Shown one piece after another: positions 45,627 through 54,090 of a stretch of DNA of 64,000 nucleotides (positions are counted from its first letter, which is position 1; each line of letters starts with the position of its first letter). Both the position numbers and the translations under genes were made by a program. The notes below the pieces were generated by a model that searched no databases, had not been told where the DNA came from, and saw only the letters and a list, made by a program, of their open reading frames with translations. This DNA comes from Cyclobacteriaceae bacterium. Lineage in GTDB: Bacteria; Bacteroidota; Bacteroidia; Cytophagales; Cyclobacteriaceae. The stretch spans positions 372,001-436,000 of the forward strand of contig JANQEU010000104.1 in NCBI GenBank assembly GCA_028278225.1. Reading direction: 5' to 3'.

Positions 45627-46310
45627 CTACTTATCCAATAGAATCAATTTGATATCCTTAAAGTACACCTTAAACCGGGTTTCCCCATGCATTTGAAAAG
45701 CAATGAACCCGCTTGTTTGAATTTCCGGATCTTCTTCTTTCCAATCCACCATCTGCGTCCCATTTAGCCAATGCTGAATTCTATTTCCTTCCGCACGTAT
45801 TCTCACGTGGTTCCATTCCAGAGGCTTGTAAGTCCGGTCTATTACTTCACGTCCCGGTCCGACCCAAAGGTTTCTCCGGAATGGGTCATGTAATTCCCCC
45901 CACCAGTTTTCATTGTCTTCTTCTCCCCACCCTCCAATATCAAATTCATACCCCACTACGTACTGTCCTTCCTCCTCGTCCCACTGACCTCGGTAATAGA
46001 CTCCGGAATTCCGGTTTTCATCACCTAACAGTTTTACCCACAGTGTGATCTCAAAATCACCGTACTTAGCCTCAGTGGTAATCCAACTCGATTCCTCAAG
46101 TATCCCGTCCATCGTGCTCCCGACGAACATCCCATCCTCTACAAACCAATTATCCATAATTCCTGTCCATCCGGTAAAATCCCGGCCATTGAAAAGTGAA
46201 ATGGTATCGGAAGACGATACAGAGGTATCGACGGTATCTGCTGAAGACGCAGATTGCGAATTGCAGTTCCAAAGTATGACAAATACACCTGTCAAACTGA
46301 TTGTTTTCAT
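45627..46310 (-). CDS. DUF1080 (3-keto-disaccharide hydrolase-type) lipoprotein
   Basis: A protein of about 227 residues from the ATG at 46310; eight further codons upstream are possible but delay the signal peptide. The lipidation signal is VFVILWNC. A single DUF1080/LamG-like beta-sandwich fills the rest, with SLFNGRDFTGW, FGDFEITLWVK-type strands (YGDFEITLWVKL), NSGVYYRGQW and WNHVRIRAEGNRIQHWLNG. Some members hydrolyse 3-keto sugars, many are only binding modules. It lies between GH29 protein 3 and GH95 on the same strand. Confidence 0.85.
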   Translation of the reverse strand: MKTISLTGVFVILWNCNSQSASSADTVDTSVSSSDTISLFNGRDFTGWTGIMDNWFVEDGMFVGSTMDGILEESSWITTEAKYGDFEITLWVKLLGDENRNSGVYYRGQWDEEEGQYVVGYEFDIGGWGEEDNENWWGELHDPFRRNLWVGPGREVIDRTYKPLEWNHVRIRAEGNRIQHWLNGTQMVDWKEEDPEIQTSGFIAFQMHGETRFKVYFKDIKLILLDK

Positions 46311-46383
46311 TATAGGTCGAAGCTGATCTCTCATAGTAGTATTTTATTTTTCTTTAAGTCAGTAACCAAGCAATTATCAACCA

Positions 46384-47913
46384 TTATTGGCTCTCCGAAA
46401 GCACCCTGATCTTAAAGCTCCAGGCATGATCACCCGGCAATGGATCCGGTAATTCCTCAATCACCAGATTCATACCTTCCTGACGCCAGGGTAGCGCTTT
46501 TTCAACCCCCAGAACCTTAATTTCAGAACCAGGCACCGGCTCTACCCCGGGGATGACGTATGGCGCAGAGGGTGCTTCACTTTCTTCATAATCAGCAAAG
46601 CCCACGGATGGAGGCCACTGATTGCCCAACTCAATGGCATACAGAAAACCGTCTTTTTCAGTAAAACGTAAAGAACCTGCCTGCCATTCATCAATTCCGC
46701 CTTCTACAAACGGCGCAGGTTTCGCCCCGTAGAGCGCCTCCTTGTTGATCTGCATCCAGTCACCTAACTCCCGCAATCCCTGTATCTGTGCTTCCGGTAG
46801 CGTGCCATCGGCTTTTGGAGCCACATCCAGAAGGGTAACCCCGTTTTTAGAGATCCGGTCCACTATCCCATCAACCAGCATATTTACCGGCCTGCAACCC
46901 ACACCTTCCGCATAGGCCCAGAAATTGCCAATGGGAACATCTTTCTGCCATCGCTGTTTCTGAGGTTCTTCCATACCGGCCCATTCCCACCTACCATCTG
47001 GAAATATGCCTCCTTCAACATCAAAAATTGAACAGGAAAGAGGAGCCATTTCATGCTTCTGGCTAATAAAAACCTCCGTTCCCCATTCTTCTGCCGCATT
47101 GTAGTAATAGGCAATGAATGGTTTCCAGTTCTTCTCGCCGCAATACTCATCCTCAAACCAGATCTGGTCCGGGCGATATTTATCTACCACCTCGAGCAGC
47201 TTTTTATTCTGAATGCTGAACGGTGGTTTTTGATACAGATTTGCCAGCTTTGGATCATTGGCGCCCACCCCTTCGGGGCAATAGTCCCTTGCAGGATCGA
47301 ACATCTCCTCAGGCACTTCATGGAAAGAAACCACTGTTTTCAGATTGGCCTTTCTCGTGGCCTCAAACATCTCGCCTAATATGTCACGGCGGGGTCCTTT
47401 GTCCATGGCGTTGAATTCATCAAATTCAGTATCCCACATGGCAAAACCATCGGCATGCTCTGCGGCAATTCCGGCAAAATCCGCTCCTGCGTATTTATAC
47501 AGTGCCACCCATTGATCGGGGTCCCATTTCTCTGCCTTGAACATGGGTACCAAGTCGTGATAGCCGAATTCGGCAGGGTCACCATAGGTATTTATATGAT
47601 GATCGTAGACGCCATAATTGTCATCTTCCGAATCGTTAGGAACGTACATAAACCAACCGTACCATAGTCCGCTATCCACCTGTTCCGCACCCGAGTTAAA
47701 CCGATACCCCGGGACAGAATATACTCCCCAGTGGCAGTATACTCCCAATACGGCATCGTCAAACCATTGAGGAACTTCCCATTGTGACAGTGATCTCCAG
47801 TTTGGTTTATATTTCTGTCCCCTGGTTTCACCCGTAGATAGCAATAATAGCAGCAGTACTGCCATAATTATGGTAGGAGTTTTCATACTGCGCTTTTCAA
47901 CATATTCTTTCAT
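46384..47913 (-). CDS. GH29-like protein 3 with Glu at the nucleophile position
   Basis: A 509-residue GH29-fold protein; an alternative start at 47886 (MKTPTIIM) gives a tighter signal peptide. It begins YKPNWRSL and GVYCHWGVYSVPG. The nucleophile motif is IWFEDEY with Glu254 instead of Asp, and the fucose-pocket pair HHDGF is EHADGF, with one His changed to Ala. LLDVAPKADG replaces LLNVGPKADG. With protein 2 this defines a subgroup. It is followed after 49 bp by DUF1080 and preceded after 13 bp by GH29 protein 4, so these are likely tandem duplicates that diverged. It may act on a sugar other than fucose or be non-catalytic. Confidence 0.85.
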   Translation of the reverse strand: MKEYVEKRSMKTPTIIMAVLLLLLLSTGETRGQKYKPNWRSLSQWEVPQWFDDAVLGVYCHWGVYSVPGYRFNSGAEQVDSGLWYGWFMYVPNDSEDDNYGVYDHHINTYGDPAEFGYHDLVPMFKAEKWDPDQWVALYKYAGADFAGIAAEHADGFAMWDTEFDEFNAMDKGPRRDILGEMFEATRKANLKTVVSFHEVPEEMFDPARDYCPEGVGANDPKLANLYQKPPFSIQNKKLLEVVDKYRPDQIWFEDEYCGEKNWKPFIAYYYNAAEEWGTEVFISQKHEMAPLSCSIFDVEGGIFPDGRWEWAGMEEPQKQRWQKDVPIGNFWAYAEGVGCRPVNMLVDGIVDRISKNGVTLLDVAPKADGTLPEAQIQGLRELGDWMQINKEALYGAKPAPFVEGGIDEWQAGSLRFTEKDGFLYAIELGNQWPPSVGFADYEESEAPSAPYVIPGVEPVPGSEIKVLGVEKALPWRQEGMNLVIEELPDPLPGDHAWSFKIRVLSESQ

Positions 47914-47926
47914 ATCTATTTTCAGA

Positions 47927-49765
47927 TCAGTCTAGCTTAGGCCTGTGATACCTTTCAATTTTAAATACATAAGCATGGTCACCTTTTTTGGGAGGGGTCT
48001 TAATCATCAGACCTAACCTCGTCATGGCCCATTCCAGGTCTGTATCGTCGCCAAGCATACTGATCCTTTTGATCTCCTGACGGTAGAATCCGGGATAACC
48101 CGGTGCATCAAAACCTCCTAAACGGAGTTTCTTTCCATCATATGTAGCAACGAAGGTTTCGATTTCCACATTCAAGAAAACCAGTTCTCCTATCTGTTCA
48201 TATGTACCATTCATTCCTTCTCCAATTTCTCCACCGGAAACCTTGAATTCAGTTTCATTGATGAATTCAAAATCGAATATTTCTTCCTCGTCCTCATCTT
48301 CTTCTTCGGCATCACCTTCCTCGTCTTCCTCGTCGTCTTCATCTTCATCCTCTTCCCATGTTATATTTTTCCAGGTGGTTCCTGCCAGTGAGGCAACCGG
48401 TTTTTCCGGTTTCGCCCATTCCAACGGACCCGAAGTTATCTGGTCAGGTGCTTCGGCGCGTAAAGTTTTGATCAGAGCCGTTTCTCCCGGCCAGTCGAGA
48501 AATGTTGCATACAGATTATCCCCATTTGCTGTAAAACGAATATCTTCCGGGGTATAAACTACATTTTCTTCATTGAATCCAATGTCTGAAGCCTCACCCA
48601 GATTGGTAGGGCCTTCCCCGGCCACAAACCAGGGAGTGGTATTATAAATGGCTTCACCATTAGTTTCCAGCCATTCTCCCATCTCCAAAAGCACCTTTTT
48701 GGCTCCTTCCGGAATGGTTCCATCCGGTTTCGGACCTACATTCAGCAACAAGTACCCATTCTTGGAAACCCTGTCCACCAGATTGTCGATCAAACGGTTG
48801 GTGGTTTTAAAGGTAAGGTTTTCGGCCCAGCCCCAGGCTCCGCGATCGTCCACAGAAGTGTCAGTGATCCAGTCGTGATAGGTAATTTCCGGCTCCTGGC
48901 CCAATTCCAGGTCCCGGACGCCCGAGCCCGGTATCATATCGTGTCCTTTGTAGGTTACAACTACCTCCTTATTGGCTGCAACAGCATGGTTGTAATAGTA
49001 CGCCAGAAAATCCTTTACGTAACCTTCAGGAATGTCGTCCAACGCAAAATCGAACCAGATAAAATCGGGGCTATAATTATCAATTACCTCGATGATCTTA
49101 CCATACCATTCATCCAGAAATTCCTGGTTGCGCATCGCCCCTGCTTCATGAGGCTGGCCATACAAACCGGCATATTCGGGATTTCCGGTATCATATTCTT
49201 CATTCCACACTGGGAAGAAGAACCAGTTAGCCGCATGATGAAATGCCGTAACATATTTCATATCACGCTTCTTAATGGCTTTCTCCAATTCTCCCACAAT
49301 ATCCCTTTTAGGACCCATTTTAGCTGCATTCCAATCTGAATATTCAGTATCCCACATGGCAAAGCCATCGTGATGCTCAGCTACCGGACCGGCAAAACGG
49401 GCACCGGATTTCTCGAACAGGTCGGCCCATTCCTCAGCGTCGAACTTTTCGGCCTTAAATTCCGGGATCAGATCCTTGTAACCATATTCCGGGGTTAGTG
49501 GTCCGAATTTTTTCTCAAAATGTTTGCGGGCTTCAGATTCGGGATCCAGGTACATGGCAAAAGAGTACCATGTGGTATTCTCACCATATGCATGGACAGC
49601 ATATATTCCCCAATGGGTATAAATCCCAAATTTTCCATCCTGCAACCATCTTGGAGTTTGGATACGCCTTAATGACTGCCAGTTTGGTTCATAGGTTTGA
49701 GAGAAAGCAGACAATGTAAATGCCACTGAGACAATGGCCAGACTTATTTTGACAGAGATTTTCAT
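47927..49765 (-). CDS. GH29 alpha-L-fucosidase 4 with extra acidic, beta-rich insertion
   Basis: About 612 residues from the ATG at 49765; a 9-codon longer start at 49792 would lie over the predicted promoter. Signal peptide (about 1-23). The catalytic part is canonical: IYTHWGIYAVH, EHHDGFAMWD, nucleophile in FIWFDFAL and LLNVGPKPDG. A region of about 95 residues is inserted before the C-terminal segment: it starts ASLAGTTWKN, has about 28 residues almost all Asp/Glu (near 467-496), and continues with short beta strands (FKVSGGEIGEG). This is longer than the other GH29 proteins here. The domain resembles lipocalin-type modules, but the acidic run is unusual. Confidence 0.9.
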   Translation of the reverse strand: MKISVKISLAIVSVAFTLSAFSQTYEPNWQSLRRIQTPRWLQDGKFGIYTHWGIYAVHAYGENTTWYSFAMYLDPESEARKHFEKKFGPLTPEYGYKDLIPEFKAEKFDAEEWADLFEKSGARFAGPVAEHHDGFAMWDTEYSDWNAAKMGPKRDIVGELEKAIKKRDMKYVTAFHHAANWFFFPVWNEEYDTGNPEYAGLYGQPHEAGAMRNQEFLDEWYGKIIEVIDNYSPDFIWFDFALDDIPEGYVKDFLAYYYNHAVAANKEVVVTYKGHDMIPGSGVRDLELGQEPEITYHDWITDTSVDDRGAWGWAENLTFKTTNRLIDNLVDRVSKNGYLLLNVGPKPDGTIPEGAKKVLLEMGEWLETNGEAIYNTTPWFVAGEGPTNLGEASDIGFNEENVVYTPEDIRFTANGDNLYATFLDWPGETALIKTLRAEAPDQITSGPLEWAKPEKPVASLAGTTWKNITWEEDEDEDDEEDEEGDAEEEDEDEEEIFDFEFINETEFKVSGGEIGEGMNGTYEQIGELVFLNVEIETFVATYDGKKLRLGGFDAPGYPGFYRQEIKRISMLGDDTDLEWAMTRLGLMIKTPPKKGDHAYVFKIERYHRPKLD

Positions 49766-49789
49766 AGCTTCTTTGATTTTGACTTTGTC

Positions 49790-49826
49790 CAAAGTTACAA
49801 TTAAAATTCTTTCTTTCTAAACTTTA
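49790..49826 (-). promoter_or_regulatory. Promoter with overlapping 14-mer operator candidate for GH29 genes 4 and 3
   Basis: The minus strand reads TAACTTTG at 49797-49790, an exact -7 element. TTTAG at 49821-49817 ends 19 bp upstream of it, close to the TTTG -33 element. The -33 region lies inside CTTTCTAAACTTTA (49813-49826), which is identical to 33278-33291. The predicted transcript start falls near 49783, which favours translation from 49765. Confidence 0.5.
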
Positions 49827-49928
49827 TAAAGTATTATTTTCCTACCTATATGATTCTTGTCTGGAGACCGAGACTGAAACAGATTATAATATGGGCCGTA
49901 TCATTGAATACTAATTCGCCATTTGCCA

Positions 49929-50732
49929 TTATTTTTTCAAGATGATCTCGGCTGTCAATACCTCGTGATCGGAAGGTGAAATCCCATTCACATCTTCAAT
50001 TATCTCTGAATTCAGCAATTCGAACTTTCCTGTTTCAGCAAAGATCCAATCAATACCATTTTCCACAACGATTCCCATTTTTTCCTTCAGGATTTTGATG
50101 CCTTCATCAGTACCGATTGCATTGAAGTCCCCAGTCACGATAAAAGGATCATTAGCGTATTGTCTGCCGGCAATGGCTTCCACCATCATACGAGCACTAT
50201 TGATTCTTGATTCCTGTGAATCGTAGCTCCAATGTGTATTGTAGAAGTAAAGACCGTAACCGGTGACTTTGTCGGTCAGACGTACAATGACACAGTATCT
50301 GAGATCTTCCCATCCCTCTGAGGATTTGTGCGGAGTGGTACTAAACCAAAAGCTATCTGAATTAGCAGTATCGAGCAAAAAGCGCTCCTGGTTATACATT
50401 ATTCGGCATGATTCCCCTTCGACATCTTCCGGGTACGGTTCAATACAGCCTTCGATCGTTCGGCCATACCAGCGCAATTCCTTGAAATTATCCAGTACCC
50501 ACTTCAGATTACCTGGCAGAAGCTCCTGGAATCCAATTATGTCAGGATCCTCATTTGCAATAATTTTCTGCACAGCACTTTTTCTTTTCTCCCAGTCCTC
50601 TGAATCCCCGGCGATGTTAAATGAAAGAACTTTAATGCTGCGTGATTTATTAAAGATATCTTTCCGACCATCTGAGGGTCCCGTCAAAATGACCATTCCT
50701 AAAAGAAGCAGTAAAAGACTTTTCTCTTTCAT
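49929..50732 (-). CDS. Endonuclease/exonuclease/phosphatase-family protein, exported
   Basis: A 267-residue protein with a signal peptide (about 1-22) and the EEP fold. The catalytic motifs are visible: metal-binding Glu in IIGFQEL, His in YNTHWSYD, Asp/Asn in TGDFNAIG and the terminal PSDHEVL. Family members cleave phosphodiesters of nucleic acids, lipids or sugar phosphates, and I cannot choose among them. It would act outside the cytoplasm. Its neighbours are sugar-cleaving enzymes, so a phosphate-bearing side group of the glycan is a possible target. Confidence 0.85.
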   Translation of the reverse strand: MKEKSLLLLLLGMVILTGPSDGRKDIFNKSRSIKVLSFNIAGDSEDWEKRKSAVQKIIANEDPDIIGFQELLPGNLKWVLDNFKELRWYGRTIEGCIEPYPEDVEGESCRIMYNQERFLLDTANSDSFWFSTTPHKSSEGWEDLRYCVIVRLTDKVTGYGLYFYNTHWSYDSQESRINSARMMVEAIAGRQYANDPFIVTGDFNAIGTDEGIKILKEKMGIVVENGIDWIFAETGKFELLNSEIIEDVNGISPSDHEVLTAEIILKK

Positions 50733-50846
50733 GACCAGATGACTTCAATCAAGTATTTGTCTTTTAAGTATCTATACCGGTAGATGATCACCTTAGATAA
50801 TTTTCACCTGAATCTCAGGATCTTTCATCACACCCCAAACCCAAAT

Positions 50847-51947
50847 TTACGGATCCATCCATTTCAACCTGGCAATCCATAAGCCTGTAAAATTCATCAA
50901 CTGTGGGTCTTCTATGCCGCAGGAACTCATGTAGGTTACACCATCGATCTCGATCAACTCGCCGGCATGAGCAAATAATGTTGTCACCACGTTATCCGGA
51001 TGAAAATGATACGGGTTATCAGAAACTACCACAAACGTTTGGTAATATCGCTGATGTGCAAAGCATACAAAAAGATAATATAATCCATCCTTCTTAAAAA
51101 CGAAGGGGGATTCAAACATGCCAAAATCTACCTCCGAAACCCTCGTACTATAGCAAGGCTCAACCATTTCCCAGTTCACCATATCCTTTGATACGGACAG
51201 ATTTACCACTTCGCCATATTTCTCTGGATTGTCGGACTCCCCGGCAAAATATTGCAGATAGGTACCATCCTCCAGCTTTATGACGCACGGATCCCTCCAC
51301 CCTGCGACATTGGCGCCGGGATGTTTAGGCGGACTGAACTGATCCCATTTGTACAGGTCTTTGCTTTTGGCGAGGGTGACCTCCGAATCCAAAAGCATAT
51401 AATAATACTCCTGGTGTTTTGCTATAAAATTTGAACCATAAAAGTCAGTGCCTCCTTTTTTGCCAAATATGGCATCCTTCCTTTCCCATGGTCCCCAAAT
51501 GTTGTCTGCCACTGCATGCCCAAGACGATAATGGGTATTGATCCCATCGCGGTCATAGGCATGAAAGTGAAGTATTTCACTCAAAGTCTCCATAAACGGC
51601 CTGTCCGGGTCCCGGGCCAGGAATTCACGAATATCATATTTGGCAGTAAAATCCTTTGTCAGCGCAAACTGATTTTCTATACCAAAAAAATGTATTTTAC
51701 CATCCTCGTCCAGGATTAGACAATGATCATTGATAAACCATCCCTTTGGATTTTTTGGATCCGGCGAATAAACCAGTTTGAACTCTCCGTCGATCACCGG
51801 GATCTTCAATTTCGGATATTCACGCACAATGCGATCTATTTGTCCTGAATATTCGCGCTCCGGCAGTTTTGTTTCTGCTTGCGTATAACCTCCGACCGGA
51901 AGGATGAGTACTATTGTTATCGCCAAAAGCCATTTGTGTTTTATCAT
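50847..51947 (-). CDS. GH32/GH43-superfamily five-bladed propeller glycosidase-like protein
   Basis: About 366 residues from the ATG at 51947 (signal about 1-22; 13 more codons are open upstream). The three acidic signatures of GH32-type furanosidases are all present: INDH with Asp74 in the place of the WMNDPN nucleophile motif, RDP with Asp219, and ESP with Glu279. The nucleophile motif is NDH where NDP is expected. It is therefore a likely beta-propeller glycosidase, but the sugar is unknown. It lies upstream of the EEP gene on the minus strand and diverges from GH29 gene 5. Confidence 0.75.
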   Translation of the reverse strand: MIKHKWLLAITIVLILPVGGYTQAETKLPEREYSGQIDRIVREYPKLKIPVIDGEFKLVYSPDPKNPKGWFINDHCLILDEDGKIHFFGIENQFALTKDFTAKYDIREFLARDPDRPFMETLSEILHFHAYDRDGINTHYRLGHAVADNIWGPWERKDAIFGKKGGTDFYGSNFIAKHQEYYYMLLDSEVTLAKSKDLYKWDQFSPPKHPGANVAGWRDPCVIKLEDGTYLQYFAGESDNPEKYGEVVNLSVSKDMVNWEMVEPCYSTRVSEVDFGMFESPFVFKKDGLYYLFVCFAHQRYYQTFVVVSDNPYHFHPDNVVTTLFAHAGELIEIDGVTYMSSCGIEDPQLMNFTGLWIARLKWMDP

Positions 51948-52017
51948 GTCCGTAGTTCTTTGTTCGTGTTTCCTTTTCCACTCCAAGAGCGAACCCGATA
52001 ATAAATTTACAAAATAT

Positions 52018-52050
52018 CTTAATATGTTTTTAACATTAAGAAAGAAAGTT
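52018..52050. promoter_or_regulatory. Inverted repeat in the divergent control region of GH29 gene 5
   Basis: CTTAATATGTT (52018-52028) and AACATTAAG (52032-52040) form an imperfect inverted repeat. It is followed by AAAGAAAGT (52041-52049), reminiscent of the reverse of the TTTCTTTCTAA stretch at 49810. It lies in the 139-bp divergent gap. No exact -7 element was found for either gene. Relation to the 14-mer operator is uncertain. Confidence 0.3.
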
Positions 52051-52086
52051 TTATCTTGAGTATCTTATTAGAAGCGGATTTAGGTG

Positions 52087-53604
52087 ATGATAAGTAAGAT
52101 GATTATGAAGAATCCAATTATTTTAATTAGCACCGCTTTGATTGCGGTTTTGTTAACCGGGTGTAATGAAAGATCTCCTGAAAAAATGAAGTTCAAGCCT
52201 GAATGGAGTTCTCTTCAACAACATCAAACTCCCGAATGGTTTCTGGATGGCAAGTTCGGAATATATGTTCACTGGGGGGTGTATTCCGTGCCTGCAACCG
52301 GGCCTAATGGTACGTGGTACGCTCATTACATTTATATGGATGAAAACTCACCGCAAAGAAAACACCATGAAAAAACTTACGGTCCCCTGGAAGAATTCGG
52401 TTACAAGGACTTTATTCCCATGTTCAAAGCTGAGAAATTTGACCCGGATGAATGGGCGGAATTGTTTGCAGAATCCGGCGCAATGTGGGCCGGGCTTGCA
52501 GCTGAACACCATGATGGATTCTCTCTCTGGGATACAAAATTCAACGACTATAATTCAGTTAAGATGGGACCGAAAAAAGATATTGTGCAGGAGCTGGAGA
52601 GAGCCATTAAAAGTCGCGGCATGAAATTCGTCACGACTTTTCATCACGAAACAAACTGGTGGTTTTTTCCTACCTGGGACAAACGATATGATTGCGGAGA
52701 TCCTCAATATTCAGATTTATACGGTCCGATTCATGAAGATGGGGATGAACCGACAATTGAATACCTCGACGAATGGTATGGGAAATTAATTGAAGTGTTC
52801 GATAATTATAGTCCTGACATGATTTGGTTTGATACAGGTTTTGGAGCCATCCGGGAATCATATCGCAAGAAAATGCTTGCTTACTATTTTAACCATGCAA
52901 TTGCCAATAACAAGGAAGTTGTGATTACCTATAAAGACAATGACATTCCACCCGGAATTGGAGTAATGGACCTGGAAGTTGCACAGATGCGGGAGAAGAC
53001 TGAATTTCCCTGGCTTACGGATACTTCTACTGATGACGGTGAAGCGTGGTCTTATGTGAATGGCATTACGTACAAGTCTCTCAACCGGCTGGTTGATAAT
53101 CTCGTTGACCGGGTAAGCAAAAATGGCTTTCTCCTGTTAAATGTTGGACCTAAAGCGGACGGCACCATCCCCGATGAAGTGAAAGAACTATTGCTTGGTC
53201 TCGGCAAATGGCTGGACATAAATGGTGAGGCAATTTACAAAACAAGGCCCTGGACCATTGCCAGTGAAGGGCCAACTAAATTACTGTCTGATGCTACGTA
53301 CGGAAACGAAAGCAATGTAGAATACTCTGCTCAGGATATCAGGTTTACAGTCAAAGAAAACAGTCTTTATGCTATCTGTCTGGATTGGCCAAAAGAAAAA
53401 CTATTAATTAAATCAGTAACCACAAATGATTTTCCTGACGAGGATTTTGTGGGCATCTATCCGGATGAAATTAGATCAGTTGAATTGCTGGGCTTTGAAG
53501 AAAAATTAAACTGGGAAGTCACGGACGAAGGACTGGAAATCAGCGTTCCGGAAGAAGTTCCCCTGGAACACGCATTTGCATTTAAGATTTCACTCCAGGA
53601 TTAA
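52087..53604 (+). CDS. GH29 alpha-L-fucosidase 5, lipoprotein
   Basis: A 505-residue GH29 enzyme. ATGs at 52087, 52099 and 52105 are possible starts; 52105 gives the neatest lipoprotein signal (MKNPIILISTALIAVLLTGC). The family start FKPEWSSLQQ, then IYVHWGVYSVPA and EHHDGFSLWD are present. The nucleophile lies in MIWFDTGFG and LLNVGPKADG is canonical, so all key residues are kept. It is convergent with the RbsD-type gene (40 bp apart). With proteins 2-4 it forms a subgroup apart from protein 1. Confidence 0.93.
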   Translation: MISKMIMKNPIILISTALIAVLLTGCNERSPEKMKFKPEWSSLQQHQTPEWFLDGKFGIYVHWGVYSVPATGPNGTWYAHYIYMDENSPQRKHHEKTYGPLEEFGYKDFIPMFKAEKFDPDEWAELFAESGAMWAGLAAEHHDGFSLWDTKFNDYNSVKMGPKKDIVQELERAIKSRGMKFVTTFHHETNWWFFPTWDKRYDCGDPQYSDLYGPIHEDGDEPTIEYLDEWYGKLIEVFDNYSPDMIWFDTGFGAIRESYRKKMLAYYFNHAIANNKEVVITYKDNDIPPGIGVMDLEVAQMREKTEFPWLTDTSTDDGEAWSYVNGITYKSLNRLVDNLVDRVSKNGFLLLNVGPKADGTIPDEVKELLLGLGKWLDINGEAIYKTRPWTIASEGPTKLLSDATYGNESNVEYSAQDIRFTVKENSLYAICLDWPKEKLLIKSVTTNDFPDEDFVGIYPDEIRSVELLGFEEKLNWEVTDEGLEISVPEEVPLEHAFAFKISLQD

Positions 53605-53643
53605 GTTTCTCCGATACCTGTTTTGAGTGATGCGATCAAAATG

Positions 53644-54060
53644 CTATTTCTCCCTGAACCATCTACCCCCTGCCCCTGAAACCAGCAGTACATTGCCATA
53701 GGCAGTAAAATCCCCCGTGCGGATAATGGCCTTGACTTGCTCGGATCGTTTTTTCAACTCGACATGAGGTATTATTTCTCTCTCCGCTCCCCTATCCAAT
53801 AAAGAAGAAAGCTGCTGATAGAAGGAAGGATTATGATCGGACGTTTCCCGGGCAGTTACAATTTTTTCCACGGAGAAATATTTTAGGAGTTCGGACATCA
53901 ACTCCAGCACTTTAGGCTGATTTTGAGCCCAGGCAAGATCTATCACCTCCGCACCCCTTGGAGTGGCAAAACCGGCGTCGGCGATCATGATCTGATCACC
54001 ATGGCCCAATCCGGCCAACAGACCTGCAATCTTACCATTGATGAATCCTACTTCCAGCAT
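53644..54060 (-). CDS. rbsD-like: RbsD/FucU-family pyranose mutarotase
   Basis: A 138-residue cytoplasmic protein of the RbsD/FucU family, which interconverts anomers or ring forms of ribose or fucose. His20 and Asp28 in GHGDQIMIADAGF match the known RbsD positions, and YGN near the C-terminus matches the third site. The overall sequence, including the ETSDHNP region, is closer to RbsD than to FucU. In a locus rich in alpha-L-fucosidases it probably serves released L-fucose, which is an inference. It follows the SGNH gene by 30 bp. Confidence 0.9.
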   Translation of the reverse strand: MLEVGFINGKIAGLLAGLGHGDQIMIADAGFATPRGAEVIDLAWAQNQPKVLELMSELLKYFSVEKIVTARETSDHNPSFYQQLSSLLDRGAEREIIPHVELKKRSEQVKAIIRTGDFTAYGNVLLVSGAGGRWFREK

Positions 54061-54090
54061 GATTATTATTACAATTTTTGAATCATATGT

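Noticed and set aside
48243-48557. Ser-rich plus-strand frame
   Set aside because: The serine run is only the reverse strand of the Asp/Glu run in the GH29 gene.
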